Below are positions 42,587-50,361 of a stretch of DNA of 64,000 nucleotides, one piece after another; the first letter of the stretch is position 1; the number at the start of each line of letters is the position of its first letter. The DNA lies in assembly GCF_025447595.1 (NCBI RefSeq), contig NZ_JAOEJU010000028.1, forward strand, positions 17,567 to 81,566, given 5' to 3'. The notes below the pieces were generated by a model, which was not told the DNA's origin, made no database searches, and worked only from the letters and a program-made list of their open reading frames with translations. The position numbers were made by a program, and so were the translations under genes. The stretch is from Pseudomonas koreensis (lineage in GTDB: Bacteria > Pseudomonadota > Gammaproteobacteria > Pseudomonadales > Pseudomonadaceae).

Positions 42587-44437
42587 TCAAGGCTTCTCGA
42601 TGGTGACGTGTGTGGTTGCCACAGCCGCTTCACCGACGGCGCGAGGCTGTACCGACGGGGCCGGGCTCGACGAAGACTGCAGCGAACGATTCGGTGCCTG
42701 GATGTGCATGCTGGTTTCGGTACCGGTCGGGAATTCCATGTCCGACGGACTCTGATAAGGCAGGTTGCGTACGATCCGTGGGGTGATCGACAGCACCAGT
42801 TCCGATTTGCCGATGGTGTCCTTGTTGCTGCCGAACAACCGGCCCAGTCCCGGAATGTCGCCGAGGCCCGGAATCTTGTTGCCGGTGGCGCCGTGGTCGT
42901 TGCGCATCAGGCCGGCGAGGATCTGGGTTTCGCCGTCATGCAGGCGCAGTGAGGTCTGGGCGTTGCGGGTGTCGACCTGCACCGGGATCGTGCCCTGGCG
43001 GGTAGGCTCCAGCGGCGTGGCGTTACTCACTTCCAGAGCAATCTTGATCGCCACTTCGTTGTTCAGGTGCACGGTCGGCTGCACTTCGAGCTTCAGACCG
43101 ACGTCGAGGTAGGTGACGCTTTCGGTGATCACCGGGCCTTGCGTGGACGGCACCGAGGTGGCACTGATGATCGGCACCCGCTGACCGATGTGGATGCGCG
43201 CCTGTTCACGGTTGCTGACACGGATCACCGGGCTGGCCAGGGTGTTGATGTCGTTGTCCTGGGCATTGATCTTGGCTTGCGGCGACGGCGAGATCGAGAT
43301 GCGGCTGGAGTCGATGCCCTTGAGTTGATCGAGGATGGTCACCGCCGAACCGTCGCTGTTGACCACGCCGAAGGTGTTCGGCCATTGCAGGCCCAGGTCA
43401 AGAATGCGCTGGGTGGCGACCTCCATCACTTCCACTTCCAGCACCACTTCCGGATTGGATTGGTCCTGCGATTGCAGAAGCTTTTCGGCCATGCGGATCG
43501 CGTCTTCGGTGTCGCGCATGGTCAGGGTATTGAGGCGTTCGTCGACGAACACATCGCGGGTCTTGAGCATGGTCTTGATCATGTTCAGCGCGGTGTTGGC
43601 GTCGATGCTGGTCAGGTAGAACGTGCGCATCACCAGCTCTTGATAGTCCTTGAGCTTCTGCGGCGAGTCCGGGTAGATCAGCAAGGTGTTTTCGTTCACC
43701 ACTTTCTGATGCAACTGGTTCTGTTGCAGCAGCAGTTGCACGGCATCTTCGATGCGCACATCGCGCACGAAGATCGTGGCTTTCATGTCCGGGCGCAGGT
43801 CCTTGTCGAAGATGAAGTTCAGGCCGGCGACCTGCGACAGCACTTCGAAAATGGTCTTGAGGTTGGCGTCGCGAAACTCCAGGGTCACCGGGCGGTCGAG
43901 CCGGGTGCGCAGTTGCGGGTACTGGATGACGTTACGGCTCTGCACCAGACGAATATTGCCTTGCAGCTCCAGCGCGCCTTCGTTGGTCGGGTCGAGTTCG
44001 AGTACCTGTTTCACCTGACGGTCGGCGCCGTAGATGTCACCCCGACGCAGGTCGCCACGGGCCAGTTCGATCTTTTCGTCCATGCTGCGCAGGTATTCGA
44101 GCTGGCGCAGTGCGTCCTGGGCGCGGCGGTTGTTGGGCTCGATGGTCAGCACGCGGTTGTAGGCGGTACGCGCCGAAGCAAAGTCGCGCCGCGAGCGATC
44201 GGTGTCGCCGGAGGTCAGCAGCGCGGTAATGGCCTTGGCCCGGCCGCTGTTAAGCAAAAGATGCAGCTCGGTGTCGCGAGGATTCTCCCGCAAGCCTTCT
44301 TCGATCCGGGCCAGGCCCGCCTCGTACTGCCCCTGCTCGATCAGGTCGGAAGCCTCCTTGTTGGCGACCTGCGCGGAACTGCACGCGGCCAGCCCGGCGC
44401 ACAGGCCGAGGCTCATCAGCAAACGGGATCTGTTCAT
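42587..44437 (-). CDS. Secretin lipoprotein with N-terminal TPR-like region (GspD/PilQ/MshL type)
   Basis: The 616-residue protein has a lipobox (LAAC, Cys about 19), a TPR-like helical stretch (about 30-150), a short N0/N1 region (LEFRDANLKTIFEVLSQVAGLNFIFDKD), then the secretin domain with SSRISISPSPQAKINAQDNDINTLASPVIRVSN and GLMRNDHGATGNKIPGLGDIPGLGRLFGS. It should form the outer-membrane gate of the T2SS/T4P-like machine. TPR-bearing lipoprotein secretins can assemble without a pilotin. It overlaps the upstream gene by 4 bases, and the operon ends with a second outer-membrane channel, CsgG. Confidence 0.92.
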   Translation of the reverse strand: MNRSRLLMSLGLCAGLAACSSAQVANKEASDLIEQGQYEAGLARIEEGLRENPRDTELHLLLNSGRAKAITALLTSGDTDRSRRDFASARTAYNRVLTIEPNNRRAQDALRQLEYLRSMDEKIELARGDLRRGDIYGADRQVKQVLELDPTNEGALELQGNIRLVQSRNVIQYPQLRTRLDRPVTLEFRDANLKTIFEVLSQVAGLNFIFDKDLRPDMKATIFVRDVRIEDAVQLLLQQNQLHQKVVNENTLLIYPDSPQKLKDYQELVMRTFYLTSIDANTALNMIKTMLKTRDVFVDERLNTLTMRDTEDAIRMAEKLLQSQDQSNPEVVLEVEVMEVATQRILDLGLQWPNTFGVVNSDGSAVTILDQLKGIDSSRISISPSPQAKINAQDNDINTLASPVIRVSNREQARIHIGQRVPIISATSVPSTQGPVITESVTYLDVGLKLEVQPTVHLNNEVAIKIALEVSNATPLEPTRQGTIPVQVDTRNAQTSLRLHDGETQILAGLMRNDHGATGNKIPGLGDIPGLGRLFGSNKDTIGKSELVLSITPRIVRNLPYQSPSDMEFPTGTETSMHIQAPNRSLQSSSSPAPSVQPRAVGEAAVATTHVTIEKP

Positions 44438-44952
44438 TGCGTACTCCCCACAGACAAGGTCTGCGACAAATGCAAAGGCAGGTAGACCAGGCTCAGTTCC
44501 ACATCGGAAATCGCCGCGATCTTCCAGGTGTTGTCGATTACATCCCCGTTGCGCACGACGTAGATTTTCTCGCCGTCCTGCAAAAACACTTGCAGGTCGC
44601 TGCGGTCATGCAGCCTGCCGACGAACTGGAACGGCACCGGTGGCAGGCTCGGGGCTTGCACCACCGGGGTCGGGTTGACAGCTTGTTCGGTGACCGTGGC
44701 CAGGGTCGGCGCGGCCCTCCAGGATTTGCTTGCGAACAGGTCGCCGGCCGGGCTCAGGTCCTTGATCGGCGCAGCACTGGTTTTAGCGCTGCTGGCCGGC
44801 AAGGCACCACGGGCGGTGGCTTTCGACGGGCTCACGACAGCGACCTCGGTCGAATCCGACTCATCGCCCGGCGAGAAATACTCCGGCAACCAGGCCAGCG
44901 CCGCCGCCACGCCGAAGAACGCTACCCAGCCGGTTACGCGCTTGGTGTTCAT
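44434..44952 (-). CDS. PilP/GspC-like periplasmic connector
   Basis: The 172-residue inner-membrane protein has one N-terminal TM (about 9-27), a Pro/Ala/Ser-rich linker and a small C-terminal beta domain, VPFQFVGRLHDRSDLQVFLQDGEKIYVVRNGDVIDNTWKI. That domain has the homology-region pattern of GspC/PilP proteins linking platform and secretin. ATG 44952 shares one base with the preceding stop (TGATG). Its position between the PilO-like gene and the secretin is the PilP position of type IV pilus operons. Confidence 0.75.
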   Translation of the reverse strand: MNTKRVTGWVAFFGVAAALAWLPEYFSPGDESDSTEVAVVSPSKATARGALPASSAKTSAAPIKDLSPAGDLFASKSWRAAPTLATVTEQAVNPTPVVQAPSLPPVPFQFVGRLHDRSDLQVFLQDGEKIYVVRNGDVIDNTWKIAAISDVELSLVYLPLHLSQTLSVGSTQ

Positions 44953-45500
44953 CACGACCTCGACAGGTAGAGGGTCATACGGATCCGGCCGTTGAGGTCG
45001 GTGTCGGCAATCTTCTTGCGTTGCAATTCGAGGTCTTCCACCACCACGGCCGGCAACTGGCCGAGCAAGGCGTGGAGGAAGCGGCGCAGTTGCGGATAGC
45101 TGCCGCGCACCGGGAGCAGGATCTGGTAACGCGCCAGATGGGTCTTGGGATCGACGCCGAGGGCGTATTCACCACGCGCCAGGGTGATGTGTTCCTGCGC
45201 GGCCAAGGCGTAGATGCGGTCGATGGCGACGGTGGCTTGCGGCTGGGCCGGCAGCTTGTTGCGAAAGTCATCGAGCTGACGCTGTGGCACTACCGGCGGC
45301 GCAATGCTGCCGTCCTCGACCTTGGCCAGATACTCGGTAGCTTCCTGGGTTTGCTGACTCAGCTGCTGCAGCGATTGCCAACCCGGCAACAAACCGCCCA
45401 GTGCCCAGACCAATGCCGCGATCAGCAGTGCCAGCCCGGCCAGGCCAGGAACACCGAGACCTTGCAGGTACTCGTGAACGATCAGTCTAGGGATTCGCAT
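44952..45500 (-). CDS. PilO/GspM-like platform protein
   Basis: The 182-residue protein has a TM near residues 18-40, a coiled-coil stretch (WQSLQQLSQQTQEATEYLAKVEDG) and a ferredoxin-like domain with LARYQILLPVRGSYPQLRRFLHALLGQLPAVVVEDLELQR, typical of PilO. It overlaps the PilN-like gene by 14 bases. With its neighbours it should form the inner-membrane alignment subcomplex between ATPase and secretin. Confidence 0.8.
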   Translation of the reverse strand: MRIPRLIVHEYLQGLGVPGLAGLALLIAALVWALGGLLPGWQSLQQLSQQTQEATEYLAKVEDGSIAPPVVPQRQLDDFRNKLPAQPQATVAIDRIYALAAQEHITLARGEYALGVDPKTHLARYQILLPVRGSYPQLRRFLHALLGQLPAVVVEDLELQRKKIADTDLNGRIRMTLYLSRS

Positions 45501-46032
45501 CGCCCATCTCCCAGGTCGCCGACAGCGTGAATTGCACCGGTTGTTCCGGCGATTTGACGACGATCTCGTGGCTCAGCAGCGATACGTCGGAGAGCTCGTC
45601 GCTGGCTTCCAGCCCTTTGTGAAAATCCAGCATCGCTTGCAGATCCCGCGCCTCGGCGCTGATCCGCACCTGGCCCTTGCGTGCATCCGGGGTCAGGGTC
45701 AGCAAGGCAATGTCGTCGCGCGGCATGGCTTCGAGCATAGCGAACAGGCGCTCCCAGGGGCGACGCAGTTGCTGCGAGACCTTGCGCATTTCGGCGAGGT
45801 TTTGCGCCTGTTCGCGGGTTTCAGCCGGGCTCAGACTGGTCTTGGCGCCACTGTCGCCGGTGAGCTGACGCTGGGTGTGCTGCAAGTGACCCTGCTGTTG
45901 TTCGGCCTGATCGCCGAGGTGCTGCTGAACGCCGAAGCACACCAGCGCGAGCAACACACCGCCGCCGAGCAGGCTCCAGCCCAGCGGGCCGGAACGTGGA
46001 CGAGGCTGGAAGTCGAGGTTCAAGGCGCGCAT
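45487..46032 (-). CDS. PilN/GspL-C-like platform protein
   Basis: The 181-residue protein starts MRALNLDFQPRPR, the short cytoplasmic motif that PilN uses to bind PilM. One TM (about 18-36) follows, then a coiled coil (GDQAEQQQGHLQHTQRQL) and a ferredoxin-like domain (LTLTPDARKGQVRISAEARDLQAMLDFHKGLEAS). The ATG follows the PilM-like stop by one base. Order and motif support the PilM-PilN pairing. Confidence 0.82.
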   Translation of the reverse strand: MRALNLDFQPRPRSGPLGWSLLGGGVLLALVCFGVQQHLGDQAEQQQGHLQHTQRQLTGDSGAKTSLSPAETREQAQNLAEMRKVSQQLRRPWERLFAMLEAMPRDDIALLTLTPDARKGQVRISAEARDLQAMLDFHKGLEASDELSDVSLLSHEIVVKSPEQPVQFTLSATWEMGDANP

Positions 46033-46033
46033 G

Positions 46034-46837
46034 TCAGGCCACCGCCCGGGACATGACGTACAAGCCGTCACGCACGGTCATCGAGTCGTCTTCGAGGGTG
46101 CGCAGATGCACTTCGGGAATGTCCGGATGTGCATCGAGGCGCGCCGGGGCGTGCAAGTAAACGTTGAAGGCGCGGTCGCTGGTGGAGGCTTGCAGTTGCC
46201 GTTCGCGACCGATCAGCGCGCTCAACGCCGCATCACTGTCACTGCCGCCCACCGAGCGCACCGACGCCCAGCGCCCTTCCCGCGCCAGCAGCAAGACGCT
46301 GCGTTGCGGTTCGGCGACCACGAACAGGAAGTCTCCGGCGTCCAGGCTTTTGTCGAAGCGGTTGAACGCCGTCATCAGGTACGGCTGCACCGAACGCAGG
46401 CGCAGTCCGCGACCGCTGGCCAATGTGCGCAGGCGCTCGAGCAAGTCCTGCGGCAGCGCACTGGCGACACGGTCGTAACCGGCCGGCTCGGCGGACAACA
46501 CCAGACTCCATGGTTGGGTCGGTGCGCCAAACAGGTCTTCGAAGCACAGTTGGGCGAAGCCGCGCAGTTCTTCAGGGCTGCTGATCTGCTCGCTCCACGG
46601 CACCAGGCAGAAGCGGCTGAAGTGCCCGGAAATCACCACGCTCAGCTCTGCGCCGGCACGAGTGTGTTCGCCGAGCAGGCGGTCGAGGGTGTCCAGCGCC
46701 ACCGCGTAGCTCTGGAAGCCTTCGTCGATGTAGCCGACGCTGCCCAGCCACAGGGTGTCGCTGCCCCGGCGCTGGCCGAGGCCGACACCGCTGGCGCCGA
46801 GCACGGCAATAAAATGATCACGCGATAAAAGTGACAC
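46034..46837 (-). CDS. PilM/GspL-N-like cytoplasmic actin-fold protein
   Basis: I start this 267-residue protein at GTG 46837, seven bases after GGAGGAG and inside the 3' end of the ATPase gene (20-base overlap). It has no TM and looks like a divergent PilM: two related halves, LSVVISGHFSRFCLVPWSE in the first and FLFVVAEPQRSVLLLAREGRW in the second. It should link the ATPase to the PilN-like protein. Sequence conservation is weak, so the call relies on size and gene order. Confidence 0.7.
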   Translation of the reverse strand: MSLLSRDHFIAVLGASGVGLGQRRGSDTLWLGSVGYIDEGFQSYAVALDTLDRLLGEHTRAGAELSVVISGHFSRFCLVPWSEQISSPEELRGFAQLCFEDLFGAPTQPWSLVLSAEPAGYDRVASALPQDLLERLRTLASGRGLRLRSVQPYLMTAFNRFDKSLDAGDFLFVVAEPQRSVLLLAREGRWASVRSVGGSDSDAALSALIGRERQLQASTSDRAFNVYLHAPARLDAHPDIPEVHLRTLEDDSMTVRDGLYVMSRAVA

Positions 46838-48539
46838 GATTGATCTCCTCCAGCGTGGTCCGACCGTGCTCCACCAGCTCCAGCGCCGATTCGCGCAACA
46901 GGCGCAAACCACGGGCGCAGGCCAGGGCTTTGATTTGGGTAATGGGTTGGCGCTCGACGATCATCTGCCGCAGTTCGTCGTCCAGGTGCAGCAACTCGGC
47001 AATCGCCGTGCGCCCGCGATAGCCGCTGCCCCGGCAGTGGCCGCAGCCCTTGCCGTGGACGAAGTGGTAGTGCTCGACTTTCTGTGGATCGAGACCCGAG
47101 GCGCGCAGCTCTTCATCGCTCGGGTTGACCGGCGTGCTGCAACTGCTGCACACCAGCCGGATCAGGCGCTGGGCGAGAATCGCGTTGAGCGCCGAGACCA
47201 GGCTGTAGGGGTCGATTTCCATCTGGGTGAAGCGGCCGATCACGTCGAACACGTTGTTGGCGTGGATGGTGGTGAACACCAGGTGACCGGTGAGCGCCGA
47301 TTGCACGGCGATCTGCGCGGTGTCCGGGTCGCGGATTTCGCCGACCATGATCTTGTCCGGGTCGTGGCGCAGGATCGAGCGCAGGCCACGGGCAAACGTC
47401 AGGCCTTTTTTCTCGTTGACCGGGATTTGCAGCACGCCGGGCAGTTGATATTCCACCGGGTCTTCGATGGTGATGATCTTGTCCACGCCATGGTTGATCT
47501 CGGTGATCATCGCGTACAGCGTGGTGGTCTTGCCGCTACCGGTGGGGCCGGTCACCAGCACCATGCCGTAGGGTTCGGCCGCCAGGCGCCGCAACTGGCG
47601 CAGGGTTTCGTCTTCGAAGCCCAGCGCTTGCAGCTGCACGCCGCAAACCTTGTCGGCCAGGTCCTGTTTGTCCAGCACCCGCAGCACCGCGTCTTCGCCG
47701 AAGATGCTCGGCATGATCGACACCCGAAAGTCGATTTGCCGGCCACTGATGCCGATCTTGAAGCGACCGTCCTGGGGCACGCGTTTTTCGCCGATGTCCA
47801 GTTCGGCCATGACCTTGACCCGGGAAATCACTTGTTCGGCGAACTCGGTGCCCTGGATCTTGCCGATGTTGTTCAGCACGCCGTCGATCCGGTATTTGAT
47901 TACCAGGCCCTGGCCCGTGGTGCCGAGGTGGATGTCGCTGGCGTGCATTTTCAGCGCGTCGTACAGGGTCGAGTTGACCAGTTTCACCACCACGCTCGAG
48001 TCTTCACTGATGCTGGTCAGCGACAGGCTTTGCAGGGTGTCGGTCTCACTGCCGGCATCAGCTTGGGCATTGAGCGATTCGACGGCGTGAAAGCTTTCTT
48101 CATGACGGGCCAGATAGGCCTTGAGGTCGTCGGCATGCACCAGATACAGCGGCGCGCCGTGCAGGCATTCGTCGATCCAGGCCAGGCGTGCCGTGTCGAA
48201 CGGGTCGGCGAACACACCGATGACCTGATCGTTGTGCCGCAGCAGGATGAATTCACGTTTGAGGCATTGCGCGAGGGTGACCCGGTCGAACACCGGGATC
48301 GCTTGAAACAGCGTGTCGGTGTCGAGCACCGGGTAATGCAGGGTGGCGCCGAGACTGGCAATGAACGGCATTGGCGCCAGTTCACACAGCACGGCCAGCG
48401 CATCCAGCACCCGTTCCCCGGAAGTGCCGGCCCGTGCCCGGGCCTGGGCCAGTTGCTCACTGGAAAAACGCAGCGGGGCCTGCTCTTGCGACAGGGAACT
48501 GACCGACAGCGGTTCGACGACAACGGACAGACGATCCAT
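46818..48539 (-). CDS. gspE: GspE/PilB/MshE-type secretion ATPase
   Basis: The 573-residue ATPase has an N-terminal GspE-N-like domain, then ASDIHLGTT, EKRVPQDGRF, Walker A GPTGSGKTTT (331-340), the Asp box ITIEDPVEYQLPGVLQIPVNEK, Walker B KIMVGEIRD (396-404), TGHLVFTTIHAN (His box) and a zinc-binding four-Cys site (CSSC..CGHC). It powers pseudopilus assembly. Only one ATPase is present and no PilT-like retraction ATPase, which favours a secretion role over a retractile pilus. It lies 83 bases downstream of the response regulator. Confidence 0.92.
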   Translation of the reverse strand: MDRLSVVVEPLSVSSLSQEQAPLRFSSEQLAQARARAGTSGERVLDALAVLCELAPMPFIASLGATLHYPVLDTDTLFQAIPVFDRVTLAQCLKREFILLRHNDQVIGVFADPFDTARLAWIDECLHGAPLYLVHADDLKAYLARHEESFHAVESLNAQADAGSETDTLQSLSLTSISEDSSVVVKLVNSTLYDALKMHASDIHLGTTGQGLVIKYRIDGVLNNIGKIQGTEFAEQVISRVKVMAELDIGEKRVPQDGRFKIGISGRQIDFRVSIMPSIFGEDAVLRVLDKQDLADKVCGVQLQALGFEDETLRQLRRLAAEPYGMVLVTGPTGSGKTTTLYAMITEINHGVDKIITIEDPVEYQLPGVLQIPVNEKKGLTFARGLRSILRHDPDKIMVGEIRDPDTAQIAVQSALTGHLVFTTIHANNVFDVIGRFTQMEIDPYSLVSALNAILAQRLIRLVCSSCSTPVNPSDEELRASGLDPQKVEHYHFVHGKGCGHCRGSGYRGRTAIAELLHLDDELRQMIVERQPITQIKALACARGLRLLRESALELVEHGRTTLEEINRVTFIA

Positions 48540-48622
48540 GGCTTGCTCTCCAACACCCGGGGCTTGAGGCCCTGACGGCGCGGGAGGCGAATTCGGCGAG
48601 TGCCGGAACGTCTATCGCGCCA

Positions 48623-49156
48623 TTACTCCCCGGTGAGCATTTGATCGTCGTCCGGTGCCATGACCTCCGACCTGTTACGTCGGCGATCCGCCAGCACCCA
48701 ACTGCCATCGTACAACTGCAACGGGAAGCTCTCGGTCCTGCTCTGGCGTCGTTCGACAAACCCCTCTGAAGGGCTCGCACCGGGTTTCGCTTCGCGCTGA
48801 ACCCCCAGAAGGTCGCAGACAGCTCGGGCCAGTTCCGCCAGTGGAAACGGTTTGAACAGGATGTGACTGACTCCCAGTTGCCGCGCCCGCTCACACACTT
48901 CAGCGGTCGGGTGACCCGTTATCAGCACGAAATGACACGTCCTGTTCTGGCGGACCGCGTCGAGCACCTCGAACCCTTCCATATCGGGCAAGCGGTAATC
49001 GAACACCAGCACGTCGGGGGCGAAAGTCTCGGCCAGGCCGATTCCCTCTGCGCCGTCATGTGCAATCCGGACGTCCAGCCCTTGCGCCGACAGATAATCC
49101 TGAAGGTTCTGTGCAAGCAGCAGTTCGTCTTCGACAACCAGTACTTTGTTAACCAA
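48623..49156 (-). CDS. Single-domain response regulator with short C-terminal extension
   Basis: The 177-residue protein has a complete receiver domain: acidic pair in VVEDELL (about 8-10), phospho-acceptor Asp in LVFDYRLPD (about 53), Thr in VLITGHP and Lys in LFKPFP. The last 50 residues are charged and carry no recognisable DNA-binding or enzymatic domain. It is the first gene behind a -24/-12 promoter and leads the secretion/curli operon, so it may control the machine by protein contact. No kinase lies next to it; the kinases at 23849 and 29503 are candidates. Confidence 0.85.
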   Translation of the reverse strand: MVNKVLVVEDELLLAQNLQDYLSAQGLDVRIAHDGAEGIGLAETFAPDVLVFDYRLPDMEGFEVLDAVRQNRTCHFVLITGHPTAEVCERARQLGVSHILFKPFPLAELARAVCDLLGVQREAKPGASPSEGFVERRQSRTESFPLQLYDGSWVLADRRRNRSEVMAPDDDQMLTGE

Positions 49157-49238
49157 GGTGTACTCCCTGAAACCGCAAGTGCCGGCAATTGAAATTCAAT
49201 GACCCGAACCCGCTGAAGTGCCCCTTGCAGGAGGTAAC

Positions 49239-49253
49239 GCACACTTCATGCCA
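49239..49253 (-). promoter_or_regulatory. Candidate sigma-54 promoter of the secretion/curli operon
   Basis: On the minus strand TGGCATGAAGTGTGC has GG and GC separated by exactly 10 bases and a near-consensus TGGCAYG -24 element. The -12 element has GTGC in place of TTGC. It lies about 83 bases upstream of the response regulator and downstream of two matching dyads. Confidence 0.6.
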
Positions 49254-49326
49254 GGCTGAGTGCCGGAAAATTTTCGTCTTCATGTCCTTGAATTGATTGG
49301 AAATGCCCGCTCGTCCTGGTCCCCCG

Positions 49327-49389
49327 TTCCCCAGAAACGGGGAAGCACCTGAATGGGCATCGAAGCCATTCCCCACTTTTGGGGGGGAA
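49327..49389. promoter_or_regulatory. Two tandem TTCCCC-N6-GGGGAA activator-site candidates
   Basis: TTCCCC-AGAAAC-GGGGAA (49327-49344) is a perfect 6-N6-6 palindrome, and TTCCCC-ACTTTT-GGGGGG then GAA (49369-49389) repeats the pattern. They lie 75-135 bases upstream of the -24/-12 element, in the gap after the parvulin stop. These are the best examples of the recurring dyad in the window. Confidence 0.65.
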
Positions 49390-49392
49390 CCT

Positions 49393-50346
49393 TCATTCGT
49401 CGTCAATTCGTTCGATCCTGTTCTGCGCCCGCAATTGCGCGAGCACCTGACGACGAGCCTCGGACTGTTGCTGTCGGGCGAGGTACGCCCTGACTGATTC
49501 CAGCCCTTGCTCCTCTGGGACATCGGCCGCCTCCTTGTGGTTCTCGACAAAAATCAAATGCCAGCCGAACGGTGATCGTACCGCCTCGCTGACCTGGCCA
49601 GGTTTCAGGGCAAACGCCGCCGTTTCGAAGGCCGGCACCATTTGCCCACGGGCGAAATACCCCAGGTCGCCGCCTTGGCTGGCGGTGACATCTTGCGAAC
49701 CCGATTTCGCGACGCTAGCAAAGGTTTGCCCCTCAGCGATAGCGGCACGCAACTCCATCAAGCGTAGCCGCGCCGCCTCAACCGTGGCGGCGTCGGCATC
49801 CGCCGCGACCTTGATCAGGATGTGCCGGGCCTGCACCTGCTCTGGCGTGCCCATCTCAGCCCGATGCTCTTCATAGAATGCGCGCACTTGCTGCTCGTTC
49901 GGCCCATCGGTTTTGGTCAGTTCAGCGAACATCTGCTGCGCCGCCAGTTCGCGGCGGGTGTATTCGGTGAACGAGGCCTCGTCGAAACCGGCATCCTGCA
50001 AACGTTGCAGGAATTTGTCGGTGCCGCCAATGGCGCTGCGGGTCTGCTCGACTTGCTGGCGAACCGCTTGTTCATCGATCTTCACGCCACGCTTGAGCGA
50101 TTCCTGCCAGAGCAACTCCTTGTCGATCAACGCATCCAGTGCAGCCTGACGCAATTGCTTGTAGGCCTTGGGGTTGCGAATGCTCGCCACGGCGCGGCCC
50201 TGGTCCTCCAGGTATTCGGCAAAATAGCGTTCAAGGCGAAACCCGGAAATTGCCTCGCCATTGACGCGGGCCGCCACCGGCTCATTGTTCGCCATTGTCA
50301 CCGGCAACCAGCAAGCCACCAGCCAGCACAGGGTTTTGAGCTTCAT
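49393..50346 (-). CDS. Periplasmic parvulin-type peptidyl-prolyl isomerase (PpiC/SurA-like)
   Basis: The 317-residue protein has a signal peptide (cleavage near TMANN), a SurA_N-like helical chaperone region (VNGEAISGFRLERYFAEYL) and a parvulin domain with VQARHILIKV, FASVAKSGSQDVTASQGGDLGYFARGQMVPAFETAAFAL and SPFGWHLIFVE, which contain the catalytic His residues. ATG 50346 follows GGAGG by 8 bases. As the last gene of the mnxG-like operon it probably folds one of the exported oxidase-side proteins. Confidence 0.9.
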   Translation of the reverse strand: MKLKTLCWLVACWLPVTMANNEPVAARVNGEAISGFRLERYFAEYLEDQGRAVASIRNPKAYKQLRQAALDALIDKELLWQESLKRGVKIDEQAVRQQVEQTRSAIGGTDKFLQRLQDAGFDEASFTEYTRRELAAQQMFAELTKTDGPNEQQVRAFYEEHRAEMGTPEQVQARHILIKVAADADAATVEAARLRLMELRAAIAEGQTFASVAKSGSQDVTASQGGDLGYFARGQMVPAFETAAFALKPGQVSEAVRSPFGWHLIFVENHKEAADVPEEQGLESVRAYLARQQQSEARRQVLAQLRAQNRIERIDDE

Positions 50347-50361
50347 GATCAAGGCCTCCGG

